DNA from: Fusobacterium necrogenes
GTDB taxonomy: Bacteria > Fusobacteriota > Fusobacteriia > Fusobacteriales > Fusobacteriaceae
Reading direction: 5' to 3'
Assembly (NCBI RefSeq): GCF_900450765.1
Contig: NZ_UGGU01000003.1
Coordinates: forward strand, 1-64,000
Length of the DNA: 64,000 bases
Positions 47,565 to 55,476 of the stretch are shown here, one piece after another. Position 1 is the first letter of the stretch. Each line of letters opens with the position of its first letter. The position numbers were made by a program, and so were the translations under genes. Under the pieces are notes generated by a model that saw only the letters and a list, made by a program, of their open reading frames with translations, searched no databases and had not been told where the DNA came from.

Positions 47565-48356
47565 ATGGATTTTATAAATGAGTTTTTAAAAAATTCTAAG
47601 GAGAATGGGAGAATAAATTCTTCTACTTTAGAGCTGTATAGAAAGGATATAGAAGACTTTGATGGTTTTATTGTAGGGAAAGAGCTAATAGATGTAGAGA
47701 ATCAAGATATAGTTAATTATATAGAAGAACTTAAAAAAAAATATAGTGATATGTCTATATACAGAAAGCTAAGCTCTATAAAAAGTTTCTATAAATATCT
47801 TTTAAAGTCTAAGATAATAGATGAAAATCCAGTAAAAAATATAGAGTTACCTAATAGAGTAAAAAAAGTTACAGCGGTATTAGAAGGTTGGGAATTAAAA
47901 AGAATACTAGATGTATGTCAAGATAGTTATGAAGAAAAAAGAGATTCTATAGTTATAAAATTATTATATGAGACTGGATTTAAAATAGGAGATATTTTAA
48001 GCCTGGAAAAAGATAATCTTAAAAGATATAATTATGAGATAGTAAGCATTCATTCTGCTACAAAAATTTTAAATCAGAAAATAAGTGAGGAACTATCAAA
48101 AGAACTTAGACATTTTTCTGAAGAATTACTGCCAAAAATGTATATAAACAGAAATAAAATTTTTCAGGAGTTGACTAGAGAAGGTTTTCGTGTAAGATTT
48201 ATGAATTATGGGAAGAGAGCTGAACTCACTAGAGAGATTTCTCCAAGTATGATCAAAAAGATTATAGCTGAAGAGAAAACTCGTGATGAGCAAGGAATCT
48301 CATTTCTAGATAAAATAAGAGAGCAATACATGAAAATAGGGATAGGAGATGATTAG
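47565..48356 (+). CDS. degenerate tyrosine recombinase-like protein
   Basis: 263 residues with the two-domain plan of XerC/D. The N-terminal SAM-like domain has LELYRKDIEDF and YRKLSSIKSFYKYLLKS, with NPVKNIELP leading to the catalytic domain. The catalytic residues are missing. The first Arg position (LLYETGFKIGDILSL) has Lys in place of Arg. The usual H-x-L-R-H motif reads SPSMIKKI. No G-H-x-x-I-x-T-T-x-x-Y block is seen before the end. The protein ends with an alternative tail rather than a frameshift. I infer that it binds DNA or another partner but does not recombine. It is tightly packed between recN and era (one- and zero-base gaps), so it is kept under selection. Confidence 0.75.
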   Translation: MDFINEFLKNSKENGRINSSTLELYRKDIEDFDGFIVGKELIDVENQDIVNYIEELKKKYSDMSIYRKLSSIKSFYKYLLKSKIIDENPVKNIELPNRVKKVTAVLEGWELKRILDVCQDSYEEKRDSIVIKLLYETGFKIGDILSLEKDNLKRYNYEIVSIHSATKILNQKISEELSKELRHFSEELLPKMYINRNKIFQELTREGFRVRFMNYGKRAELTREISPSMIKKIIAEEKTRDEQGISFLDKIREQYMKIGIGDD

Positions 48357-49253
48357 ATGAAAGCTGGATTTATAGCAGTAGTAGGAAGACCAAATGTAGG
48401 AAAATCCACACTTATAAATAAATTGGTATCGGAGAAGGTTGCAATAGTTTCGGATAAAGCAGGAACAACTAGAGATAATATAAAGGGAATTTTAAATTTC
48501 AATGATAACCAATATATTTTTATTGATACACCTGGAATACATAAGGCAAAGCATCTACTAGGAGAGTATATGACTAACTCTGCTATAAGAGTTCTAAAAG
48601 ATGTTGATATAATATTATTCATATTAGATGGCTCTCAGGAAATAAGTACTGGGGATCAGTTTGTGATGGAGAAGGTAAAGGAGGCGAGAAGAACTCCAAG
48701 AATACTTGTAATAAACAAGATAGACAAATTAAATGAGGAACAACTTAGAGTTAAAAGGAAAGAGATAGAGGAGAAACTCGGAAGTTTTGATGGAATAGTT
48801 GAAATATCTGGACAATATGCTATTGGGCTTCCTAAGTTATTAGAGGAAATTGAGCCATTTTTAGAAGAAGGAATAAAATATTATCCTGATGATATGTATA
48901 CAGATATTTCTGTATATAAGATTATAACTGAGATAGTAAGAGAAAAAATATTACTTAAAACTAGAGATGAGATTCCACATTCTGTAGCCATTGAGATACT
49001 TAATGTGGAAAAAAGAGAAAAGGGAAAGGATAAGTTTGATATAAATATCTATGTGGAAAGAGATTCTCAAAAAGGTATCATAATAGGAAAAGGTGGAAGA
49101 TTACTTAAACAGATAGGAGAAGAGGCTAGGCATGAGATAGAGGAATTAATAGGAGAGCCTATTTTTCTAACTCTTTGGGTAAAGGTAAAAGATGATTGGA
49201 GAAAGAAAAAACCATTCTTAAAAGAGATGGGATATGTGGAAGAGAAAAACTAA
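48357..49253 (+). CDS. era: GTPase Era
   Basis: 298 residues. G1 GRPNVGKSTLINKL, switch GTTRDNIKG, G3 DTPGIHKAKH and G4 NKIDKL are present, followed by a C-terminal KH domain (EILNVEKREKGKDKF to IIIGKGGRLLKQIG) that binds the 3' end of 16S rRNA. It is needed for 30S maturation. It begins directly after the stop of the recombinase-like gene. There are no unusual features. Confidence 0.97.
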   Translation: MKAGFIAVVGRPNVGKSTLINKLVSEKVAIVSDKAGTTRDNIKGILNFNDNQYIFIDTPGIHKAKHLLGEYMTNSAIRVLKDVDIILFILDGSQEISTGDQFVMEKVKEARRTPRILVINKIDKLNEEQLRVKRKEIEEKLGSFDGIVEISGQYAIGLPKLLEEIEPFLEEGIKYYPDDMYTDISVYKIITEIVREKILLKTRDEIPHSVAIEILNVEKREKGKDKFDINIYVERDSQKGIIIGKGGRLLKQIGEEARHEIEELIGEPIFLTLWVKVKDDWRKKKPFLKEMGYVEEKN

Positions 49254-49278
49254 AGAAAAATAGGAGAGGTAAGAAAAA

Positions 49279-51012
49279 GTGAGTGATGTAAAAATTGAAA
49301 AAGGTATGTTAAGGAAATTCATAACATACTATAAACCATATAAAAAACTATTTTTTATGGATCTATTGGTAGCAACTATATCAGCTCTGTGTGATTTAGT
49401 ATATCCTATGATCACAAGAAATATTGTAAATAAAGTTATACCTAATAGGGAATTTAGATTTTTAATAGTTTTTGCAGTTGTACTTATTACTATTTATTTA
49501 ATTAAAATGTTGTGTGCTTATTGGATGCAATATTGGGGACATTTAGTCGGTGTAGGTATGCAAGCTGATATGAGAAGAGATGTATATGAACATTTACAAA
49601 AATTGCCTGTAAAATATTTTGATAATAATCAAACAGGAAGCATAATGTCAAGAATTATAAATGATTTACAAGATATCTCAGAACTTGCTCATCATGGTCC
49701 AGAAGATATATTTATATCTTTTTTTATGATAGTAGGTTCATTTGTAGTTTTATTAAGAATAAATGTAGTACTTACAATAATTGTCTTTTGTATATTACCA
49801 ATAATAATTTTGTATAGTATGTATAAAAGGAAGAAACTTTTGGCTTCATTTGTAAAAACTAGAGAAAAAACTGGTGATATAAATGCTAGACTACAAAATA
49901 GTATCTCTGGAATAAGAGTATCTAAAGCTTTTGTTATAGATGAAGATGAAAAGGAGAGATTTGAAGAAGGAAACCAACAATTTGTTACAGCTAAATCATA
50001 TTCTTATAAAGTTATGGCAGAATATACAGCAGGAGTAGGATTTTTCACTGATATGTTAGATTATTCAGTACTTATAGTTGGAGCAATCTTTACATATTAT
50101 GGAAAGATAAATATTGGTGATTTTCTAGCTTATTTGTTATATATTAAGATATTTACTCAACCTATAAAAAGATTAATTGCCTTTGTAGAACAATACCAAA
50201 ATGGTATGAGTGGATTTAAAAGATTTATAGAACTTATTGAGGTAGATAGAGAAAAGGATAGAGAAAATGCCAAAGAGGTAGGACGTGTAGAGGGTGAGAT
50301 TAGATTTGAAAATGTAAGTTTTAGTTATGAAAATAAAAAAATTTTAGAAGGAATAAACTTAAATATTGAAAAAGGAAAAATGTTGGCATTAGTAGGACCA
50401 TCCGGGGGAGGAAAAACTACTCTATGTAATCTTATTCCAAGATTTTATACTGTTGATAGTGGAGATATTAAAATAGATGGTAAAAGTATATATGACTTAA
50501 AGGTTGAGTCTTTAAGAAAAAATATAGGAATAGTTCAACAAGATGTATTTTTATTTACAGGAACTATTAAAGAGAATATCTTAATAGGAAAAACTAATGC
50601 TACGGATGAAGAGGTAATAGAGGCAGCTAAAAAAGCAAATATCCATGATTTGATTATGCAGATGCCAGATGGATATGACACTAATGTTGGAGAGAGAGGA
50701 ACAAAACTTTCTGGAGGACAAAAGCAAAGGATTGCAATTGCTAGAATATTCTTAAAGAATCCTCCAATATTAATTTTAGATGAGGCTACTTCTGCATTAG
50801 ATAATATAACTGAAAGACTTATTCAAAAATCTTTAGAAGATTTATGTAAGGGTAGAACTACAATAGTTGTTGCTCATAGATTATCAACCATTCAATCAGC
50901 TGATGAGATAATAGTTCTTACTGATAATGGAATAGAAGAGCGAGGAACTCACCAAGAACTTATAGAAAATAAAGGATTTTATTATAAACTACATAGCATG
51001 AACCAATTGTAG
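49279..51012 (+). CDS. ABC exporter (MsbA/multidrug-type half-transporter)
   Basis: 577 residues from a GTG start, with AGGAGAGG upstream and no nearby ATG. Six transmembrane helices lie in residues about 20-320. The ATPase domain has Walker A GPSGGGKTTLCNL (about 375), Q-loop VQQDVFLF, signature LSGGQKQRIAIAR, Walker B PILILDEATSALD and the H-loop AHRLS. It works as a homodimer or heterodimer exporting lipid or drug-like molecules. With no partner gene adjacent, a homodimer is likely. The substrate cannot be told. Confidence 0.92.
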   Translation: MSDVKIEKGMLRKFITYYKPYKKLFFMDLLVATISALCDLVYPMITRNIVNKVIPNREFRFLIVFAVVLITIYLIKMLCAYWMQYWGHLVGVGMQADMRRDVYEHLQKLPVKYFDNNQTGSIMSRIINDLQDISELAHHGPEDIFISFFMIVGSFVVLLRINVVLTIIVFCILPIIILYSMYKRKKLLASFVKTREKTGDINARLQNSISGIRVSKAFVIDEDEKERFEEGNQQFVTAKSYSYKVMAEYTAGVGFFTDMLDYSVLIVGAIFTYYGKINIGDFLAYLLYIKIFTQPIKRLIAFVEQYQNGMSGFKRFIELIEVDREKDRENAKEVGRVEGEIRFENVSFSYENKKILEGINLNIEKGKMLALVGPSGGGKTTLCNLIPRFYTVDSGDIKIDGKSIYDLKVESLRKNIGIVQQDVFLFTGTIKENILIGKTNATDEEVIEAAKKANIHDLIMQMPDGYDTNVGERGTKLSGGQKQRIAIARIFLKNPPILILDEATSALDNITERLIQKSLEDLCKGRTTIVVAHRLSTIQSADEIIVLTDNGIEERGTHQELIENKGFYYKLHSMNQL

Positions 51013-51014
51013 AA

Positions 51015-51093
51015 AAAGAGCAAGTTAGAAAGATAAACACTAAAATAAAAATTTAGTTTTTAAAATTTTAGTGTACTGATTAACTTGCTCTTT
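51015..51093. terminator. large nested bidirectional terminator
   Basis: An outer 13-bp perfect stem (AAAGAGCAAGTTA with its complement) encloses an inner stem (AACACTAAAAT with ATTTTAGTGT). It lies between convergent genes, so it can serve both. Confidence 0.8.
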
Positions 51094-51132
51094 ATCTTAG
51101 ATAAATTTAACTTCTAAAGAGATCATAAAAGA

Positions 51133-51822
51133 TTATTTGACATCATTAATTACTTTTAAAACTTTTCCAATGATCTTAAACTCATCTTCAGGATAGACAT
51201 ATATAGGTTGATAATTGGGATTATCACTCAAAAGGGCAAAGAAATTTTTTGTAACTTTTATCCTTTTAACAAAAGATTCGCCATTAAGAAAAAAAGCTCC
51301 AACTTCTCCATCTCTAAGTTCGTCTTCTTGTCTACAAAGTATGATAGATTGATTTTTAATAGTAGGCTCCATGGAATCTCCTTTTACATTCACAGCAAAT
51401 ACACTATCAGCATTTCTTATTCCTGGCAGAGAGATATAATCTATAGGTTCTTCATCTGTAATGGTACCAATACCAGCACTTATCCTAGAAAATAGAGGGA
51501 TAAGTATATTATTATTAGAAATATCTTTGATAACTTTTCTTTTAGATAGTTCTTTTTCATCAGCTAATCTTTTAATTTCATTTAAAATTATCGCTGGTGT
51601 TCTTTCTATGGCAGCCAGATATTTTAGCTTCTCACTCTCTGGAGGTGTAAGTAATAAAATTTTAGTAAATTTATCTAATACTTCTTCACTAGGAGGGTTT
51701 TTCACCTCGCCTCTTTCGATACTATTATAATATGACTGAGTAATTCCAGATAATTTTGCAAATTTATTTTGGCTAATTCCAAGAGCTTCTCTTTTAACTC
51801 TCAAATAAGTTTTAAAATCCAT
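51133..51822 (-). CDS. LexA-like self-cleaving repressor (XRE helix-turn-helix plus S24 peptidase)
   Basis: 229 residues. An XRE helix-turn-helix is at residues about 4-60 (LGISQNKFAKLSGI, TQSYYNSIERGE). The S24/LexA peptidase domain is about 105-225: a likely Ala-Gly cleavage site in SRISAGIG, catalytic Ser in GDSMEPTI, and catalytic Lys in ESFVKRIKV. In this family RecA filaments on damaged DNA trigger self-cleavage and derepression. It resembles phage CI-type repressors, but no phage genes are present. It is divergent from a small unknown gene across a 162-base gap with a palindrome. It may be the SOS regulator of this organism. RBS TAGGAGG. Confidence 0.88.
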   Translation of the reverse strand: MDFKTYLRVKREALGISQNKFAKLSGITQSYYNSIERGEVKNPPSEEVLDKFTKILLLTPPESEKLKYLAAIERTPAIILNEIKRLADEKELSKRKVIKDISNNNILIPLFSRISAGIGTITDEEPIDYISLPGIRNADSVFAVNVKGDSMEPTIKNQSIILCRQEDELRDGEVGAFFLNGESFVKRIKVTKNFFALLSDNPNYQPIYVYPEDEFKIIGKVLKVINDVK

Positions 51823-51904
51823 TTTTACCTCCTAATTTTCTATATATAGATAATTATAATATATTTTTTTAGAAATATCAATGAAAACTTAAAAATAAAG
51901 GAGC

Positions 51905-51933
51905 TTGACAAATTACAAAAATAGTTATAATAT
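51905..51933 (+). promoter_or_regulatory. predicted promoter of the small gene divergent from the S24 repressor
   Basis: TTGACA at 51905-51910 is followed by overlapping -10 choices: TATAAT with 15-base spacing or TAATAT with 17. The start codon is about 50 bases downstream. Confidence 0.6.
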
Positions 51934-51945
51934 ATATTTATAAAT

Positions 51946-51957
51946 ATAGATATCTAT
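51946..51957. promoter_or_regulatory. candidate operator of the S24 repressor
   Basis: A perfect 12-base palindrome ATAGATATCTAT lies just after the predicted promoter. Related half-sites TAGATA occur at 51961 and, on the repressor side, near 51845. Repeated half-sites between divergent genes fit repressor binding. Confidence 0.45.
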
Positions 51958-51984
51958 TTTTAGATATAAAAAGTGGAGGAATAT

Positions 51985-52212
51985 ATGAAAATTTTAATAA
52001 GAAATAAAAAATGGGAAACATCTTTTAAAGATGTAAAATTAATATGTGAAGTAACTGGTAGAAATAGAGTATTCGATATAAAATTCTCATATTCTGGAAA
52101 TGATGTAAGTATAAAAACAAATAATTTAGATAAAACTTTCAGATATTTAGAGAGTATTTTTAATAATAATTTAAGTAATGAAGTATCTAATGAAAATAAG
52201 ATAGCAATATAA
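51985..52212 (+). CDS. small protein of unknown function, divergent from the S24 repressor
   Basis: 75 residues from the ATG at 51985, with GTGGAGGA upstream; a GTG 12 bases earlier lies within that RBS and is not used. There is no signal peptide or membrane segment. It contains a strand-rich part (KILIRNKKWETSF, VFDIKFSYSGNDVSIKT), then a short helix and an Asn/Ser-rich tail. No family is recognised. Its position opposite a LexA-like repressor, with a shared candidate operator, suggests that the repressor controls it. Confidence 0.6.
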   Translation: MKILIRNKKWETSFKDVKLICEVTGRNRVFDIKFSYSGNDVSIKTNNLDKTFRYLESIFNNNLSNEVSNENKIAI

Positions 52213-52233
52213 GCCTCTTAAATAAAAATTATT

Positions 52234-52262
52234 TTGCATTTATTATTGGAATAGAATATAAT
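52234..52262 (+). promoter_or_regulatory. predicted promoter of the RpiR-family gene
   Basis: TTGCAT and TATAAT are separated by 17 bases and lie about 45 bases before the start codon. Confidence 0.65.
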
Positions 52263-52306
52263 AAATATTATAGAAACAATGATAAGTCAGCAAAGAGAGG
52301 TAGATT

Positions 52307-53158
52307 ATGAAAAAGAAAGTATTGGGATATTTGGATGAAAACTATAGTTCTTTTAGTAAAAGTTTCAAAAAAATAGCTGAATATATAAAATATAATCAAA
52401 GTATAATATCATTTATTTCAATCAATGAATTAGCTAAAGAAACTCAAACTAGTCCAGCTACGATAACAAGATTTTCAAAAAATTTAGGGTTTAAGGGTTA
52501 TCCAGATTTTCAGAAAATATTCCAAAAAGAGGTCGAACAACAGACTTCATATATGAAAGGTTTAAAGAGTAGTATTACCGAAAATGAAGATAGTAGTTCT
52601 GTATTGAAGGATATGATAGATACTAATATTGAATTACTTCAAGAAATGGATACTTTTGAAATTGAAAAAAGTTTAGATAAAGCTGTAGAGTGGATAAAAA
52701 AAAGTAGAAAGCTTTATGTATTAGGGGCAAGAGGTTCATATGCCTTAGCTTACTATCTTTATTTTATGTTAAAAGAATTTAGAGAAGGAGTAGAGTTAAT
52801 GATTTCTGGAGCATCAGATTTTACTGATAAGTTACTCTATACTCAACAAGATGATTTACTACTCACTATATCATTCTATCCATACACAAACTTTACCTAT
52901 CAAGTTACAGAGTTTTTTAAAGAGCATGGGAATAAAGTAATAACAATAACTGATAAAAAAGATTCTACACTAGGTAATATTTCTGATTTAGTTTTGACGA
53001 CAAAAAATGGTGAAAGAGCTTATACTTTTGTTCCTGGAACTGTTATAATTAACGCTTTATTAGTTAAATTAGGAATAGAAGATAAGGAAAATACAGTAAA
53101 GAAATTAGATAAATTAAAAGAGATTACAGATAGATTTAATATATATATAGATAAATAA
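52307..53158 (+). CDS. RpiR/MurR-family transcriptional regulator with SIS domain
   Basis: 283 residues. An N-terminal HTH_6 domain is present (FKKIAEYIKYNQ, SINELAKETQTSPATITRFS, KNLGFKGYPDFQKIF). A C-terminal SIS sugar-phosphate-binding domain spans about 120-260 (KLYVLGARGSYALAYYL, DLLLTISFYPYTN, VITITDKKDSTL). These regulators respond to phosphosugars. No catabolic sugar gene is adjacent; proC follows 14 bases after its stop, so its targets may lie elsewhere. It has its own promoter. Confidence 0.9.
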   Translation: MKKKVLGYLDENYSSFSKSFKKIAEYIKYNQSIISFISINELAKETQTSPATITRFSKNLGFKGYPDFQKIFQKEVEQQTSYMKGLKSSITENEDSSSVLKDMIDTNIELLQEMDTFEIEKSLDKAVEWIKKSRKLYVLGARGSYALAYYLYFMLKEFREGVELMISGASDFTDKLLYTQQDDLLLTISFYPYTNFTYQVTEFFKEHGNKVITITDKKDSTLGNISDLVLTTKNGERAYTFVPGTVIINALLVKLGIEDKENTVKKLDKLKEITDRFNIYIDK

Positions 53159-53172
53159 TATTGGAGGAAAAA

Positions 53173-53985
53173 ATGAAAATAGGTTTTATAGGTTGTGGGA
53201 ATATGGGAGAGGCCTTTTTAAAAGGCATTATAAATTCTGAATTGGTAGAGTTAGGGGATTTATATGTATGTGATAAGTTAAAAGGGGAAGAGATAGCTCA
53301 AAAATATAATATTAATTGGTATGAAAAAGAAGTTACCATTGTAGAGGAATGTGATATAATATTTTTAGCAGTAAAACCAAATGTCTATTTTGATGTGATC
53401 AATAAGATAAAAGATAGTGTCAATAGTAGTAAAATAATAGTTACTATGGCTCCTGGAATAACATTGGAAAGTGTTTTAGATGCAATAGATAACAGAAATA
53501 GTAAAATAGTAAGAACTATGCCAAATTTACCATTGATGGTACAAGAAGGGTGTATAGCTTATGCTTTTAATGAAAATGTAGAAAATAATGAAAAGGAGTT
53601 TTTTAAAGAACTTTTTGAAAAAATTGGGGTAGCTATTGAGACAAAAGAGGAGTTATTTGATGCTGTTATAGGAGCTTCTGGATCTTCTCCAGCTTTTATG
53701 TTCATGTTTATAGAGGCTTTAGCAGATGCGGCTGTGTATGAAGGATTACCAAGAAGTGATGCTTATAAGTTAGTAGGACAGACTCTAATAGGATGTGGAA
53801 AGTTATTTTTAGAAAGTGGAAAACATCCAGGAGAGTTGAAGGATAGTGTATGCTCTCCAGGTGGGACTACAATAGTAGGAGTTAGATATTTAGAGGAAGC
53901 TGGTTTTAGAGGAGCAGTTATTAGAGCTGTAACAAAGACGATAAAAAAGTCTAAAGAAATGAGCAAAGATAGTAATAGTAACTAA
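53173..53985 (+). CDS. proC: pyrroline-5-carboxylate reductase
   Basis: 270 residues from the ATG at 53173, which follows TTGGAGG; a TTG start 12 bases earlier lies within that RBS. The Rossmann motif GFIGCGNMGEAFLKG is at the N-terminus, followed by VRTMPNLPLMVQEG and the C-terminal dimerisation domain with SGSSPAFMFMFIEALADAAV-type sequence and SPGGTTIVGVRYLE. It makes proline by NAD(P)H-dependent reduction. It is probably co-transcribed with the RpiR gene upstream (14-base gap). Confidence 0.95.
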   Translation: MKIGFIGCGNMGEAFLKGIINSELVELGDLYVCDKLKGEEIAQKYNINWYEKEVTIVEECDIIFLAVKPNVYFDVINKIKDSVNSSKIIVTMAPGITLESVLDAIDNRNSKIVRTMPNLPLMVQEGCIAYAFNENVENNEKEFFKELFEKIGVAIETKEELFDAVIGASGSSPAFMFMFIEALADAAVYEGLPRSDAYKLVGQTLIGCGKLFLESGKHPGELKDSVCSPGGTTIVGVRYLEEAGFRGAVIRAVTKTIKKSKEMSKDSNSN

Positions 53986-53993
53986 AAAATAAA

Positions 53994-54022
53994 TTGACAA
54001 AATTAAAATTATGTGATATTAT
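53994..54022 (+). promoter_or_regulatory. predicted promoter of the tRNA cluster
   Basis: TTGACA and TATTAT are 17 bases apart, with TG one base before the -10. The first tRNA begins 12 bases downstream. Confidence 0.75.
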
Positions 54023-54033
54023 CTTATGTGCTT

Positions 54034-54117
54034 GGAAGGTTATCCTAATTGGTAAGGAACCGGTCTTGAAAACCGGCGCCGCAAGGCTTCAGAGTTCGAA
54101 TCTCTGATCTTCCGCCA
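54034..54117 (+). tRNA. tRNA-Ser (anticodon TGA)
   Basis: The acceptor stem GGAAGGT pairs with ATCTTCC. A D arm, an anticodon loop CTTGAAA reading UCA codons, a long class II variable arm (GCC-GCAA-GGC) and a T arm with TTCGAAT are present. The 3' CCA is encoded. Confidence 0.93.
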
Positions 54118-54122
54118 TAAAA

Positions 54123-54213
54123 GGTGAAGTGGCAGAGTGGCCTAATGCACTCCCCTGCTAAGGGAGAGTACCTATAAACGGTACCGAGAGTTCAAATCTC
54201 TCCTTCACCGCCA
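54123..54213 (+). tRNA. tRNA-Ser (anticodon GCT)
   Basis: The acceptor stem GGTGAAG pairs with CTTCACC. The anticodon loop CTGCTAA reads AGC/AGU codons. A long variable arm (GTACC paired with GGTAC) marks a class II tRNA. The T loop is TTCAAAT and CCA is encoded. It lies five bases after the first tRNA-Ser, in the same transcript. Confidence 0.93.
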
Positions 54214-54226
54214 TTTGAATGAAACG

Positions 54227-54249
54227 GGTAGTAGGACTACCTTTTTTTT
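54227..54249 (+). terminator. terminator after the tRNA-Ser pair
   Basis: GGTAGT pairs with ACTACC over three bases, with eight T residues after it. It lies between the second tRNA-Ser and the tRNA-Arg, only nine bases before the latter, so tRNA-Arg probably depends on read-through. Confidence 0.75.
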
Positions 54250-54257
54250 ATAAAACT

Positions 54258-54334
<77 letters not shown>

Positions 54335-54348
54335 CTCAAATAATATTT

Positions 54349-54371
54349 AGAGAGTATGTGCTCTCTTTTTT
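54349..54371 (+). terminator. terminator of the tRNA cluster
   Basis: AGAGAG pairs with CTCTCT around a 6-base loop, followed by a T-run. Confidence 0.75.
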
Positions 54372-54445
54372 TATTCGAATATTAATAGTATTAAAAAAAT
54401 AATATAAAAATAAATATACTCTTAAAAAATCGTAAAGGAGAAAAA

Positions 54446-55078
54446 ATGTTTGGAATAGTTAATTATGAGATGTATATTACTTCTAGTGTAATATTAGCAT
54501 TGATACCAGGAAGTGATACAATGTTTATTTTGGGACAAGCAATAGCAAATAGTAGAAAATCTGGAATCTATTCAGCTTTAGGAATATGTTCTGGAATACT
54601 TATACACACTTTTTTAGCTGCATTTGGTCTATCTTTAGTTTTAAAAAATTCAATAACATTATTCAATGTAGTAAAGCTATTAGGAGCTATCTATTTAGTA
54701 TATATGGGAATAAAAAGTATTAAATCTAAAGATAATCTTTTACTTGAAGAAAAAGGGCAGCTAAAAGAAGATTTAAAAAAATCTTTTATTCAAGGAATGG
54801 TAACAAATATTTTGAATCCTAAGGTAGCGTTATTTTTTTTAGCTTTTTTACCACAATTTGTAGATGTTGCAAATAGTTATGGAGCCCTTCCATTTGCACT
54901 TTTAGGATTGACCTCTTTTGTAATATCAGGTACTTGGTGTGTATCACTTTCAATATTTGCTTCGTTCATAGCAATATTTTTAAAAAAGAATAAAAATTTT
55001 GGAAAGATAATTAATAAAATCTCAGGAACTATATTTATTGTTTTAGGAGTAAATTTATTAAGAGCTAAGATAAATTAA
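54446..55078 (+). CDS. LysE/RhtB-family amino-acid exporter
   Basis: 210 residues with five to six transmembrane helices. The family's N-terminal signature is clear: ILALIPGSDTMFILGQAIANSRKSG, then YSALGICSGILIHTFLAAFGLS and KLLGAIYLVYMGIKSI. The middle helix pair begins with NILNPKVALFFLAFLPQFV. The family exports amino acids such as lysine, threonine or homoserine; the substrate is not known here. It is a single gene with RBS AAAGGAG, after the tRNA cluster. Confidence 0.9.
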   Translation: MFGIVNYEMYITSSVILALIPGSDTMFILGQAIANSRKSGIYSALGICSGILIHTFLAAFGLSLVLKNSITLFNVVKLLGAIYLVYMGIKSIKSKDNLLLEEKGQLKEDLKKSFIQGMVTNILNPKVALFFLAFLPQFVDVANSYGALPFALLGLTSFVISGTWCVSLSIFASFIAIFLKKNKNFGKIINKISGTIFIVLGVNLLRAKIN

Positions 55079-55116
55079 TGATTAGAAGAACTTTCAAAAA
55101 ATAAAGTAAAAAATTG

Positions 55117-55145
55117 TTGACAATTAAATGGGATTATGATAAGAT
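55117..55145 (+). promoter_or_regulatory. predicted promoter before the permease remnant
   Basis: TTGACA and TAAGAT are 17 bases apart. Transcription would start about 25-30 bases before the ATG of the broken permease gene at 55179. Confidence 0.65.
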
Positions 55146-55178
55146 TATTTCAAATCAATGAAGAGGAGGAAGAGAAAA

Positions 55179-55299
55179 ATGTTAATGATAACATTACTAA
55201 GGAACAGGAAATATAATACAACTATATATAATTTCTTTTGTAATGAGTCTGTTAATATTTTTACTGATTCTTCTGAAGAGAATATTTTTTAGTGATTAG
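55179..55299 (+). pseudogene. remnant of an amino-acid ABC transporter permease
   Basis: A good RBS (GAGGAGGA) and ATG open a 37-codon frame (MLMITLLRNRKYN) that ends at 55292. The next frame, beginning right after codon 7, reads GTGNIIQLYIISFVMSLLIF, LLILLKRIFFSD and a stop at 55299. Joined by one frameshift near 55200, the two give LL-x-GTGNIIQLYIISFV. That is like the start of His/Glu-type ABC permeases, whose first helix begins G-x-x-x-T-I-Q-L. The remaining 170 or so residues of a permease are gone. Just downstream is the amino-acid binding-protein gene, whose partner permease is missing, which supports the reading. It could also be a coding-free leader or a small membrane protein. Confidence 0.5.
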
Positions 55300-55338
55300 G
55301 TGTATAGTATTTCTTAAAATTTTTAAAAATTAAGATTG

Positions 55339-55375
55339 TACACTTGATTTCTAAATATGTTTCGGATTAAGTGTA
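55339..55375 (+). other. inverted repeat upstream of the binding-protein gene
   Basis: TACACTT pairs with AAGTGTA across about 23 bases, with a possible G-T extension. It may be a weak hairpin in the leader or a protein-binding site. There is no coding capacity in 55300-55476. Confidence 0.35.
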
Positions 55376-55399
55376 AAAACTATGGTATATTTTGTTATT

Positions 55400-55436
55400 A
55401 ACAGATTGACATTCAAAAGATGTCGATCTGTTTTTT
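55400..55436 (+). terminator. rho-independent terminator before the binding-protein gene
   Basis: AACAGAT pairs with ATCTGTT, and GACAT with ATGTC, with one T-G pair between them. Six T residues follow. It stops, or attenuates, the transcript from the promoter at 55117, only 41 bases before the next gene. Confidence 0.8.
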
Positions 55437-55476
55437 AGTTATATAAATAATTTAAAACATTTTAGGAGGAAATTTT

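Noticed and set aside
51133-51822. Prophage remnant
   Set aside because: The repressor resembles phage CI, but no integrase, structural or replication genes are adjacent. The recombinase-like gene at 47565 lies in a housekeeping cluster.
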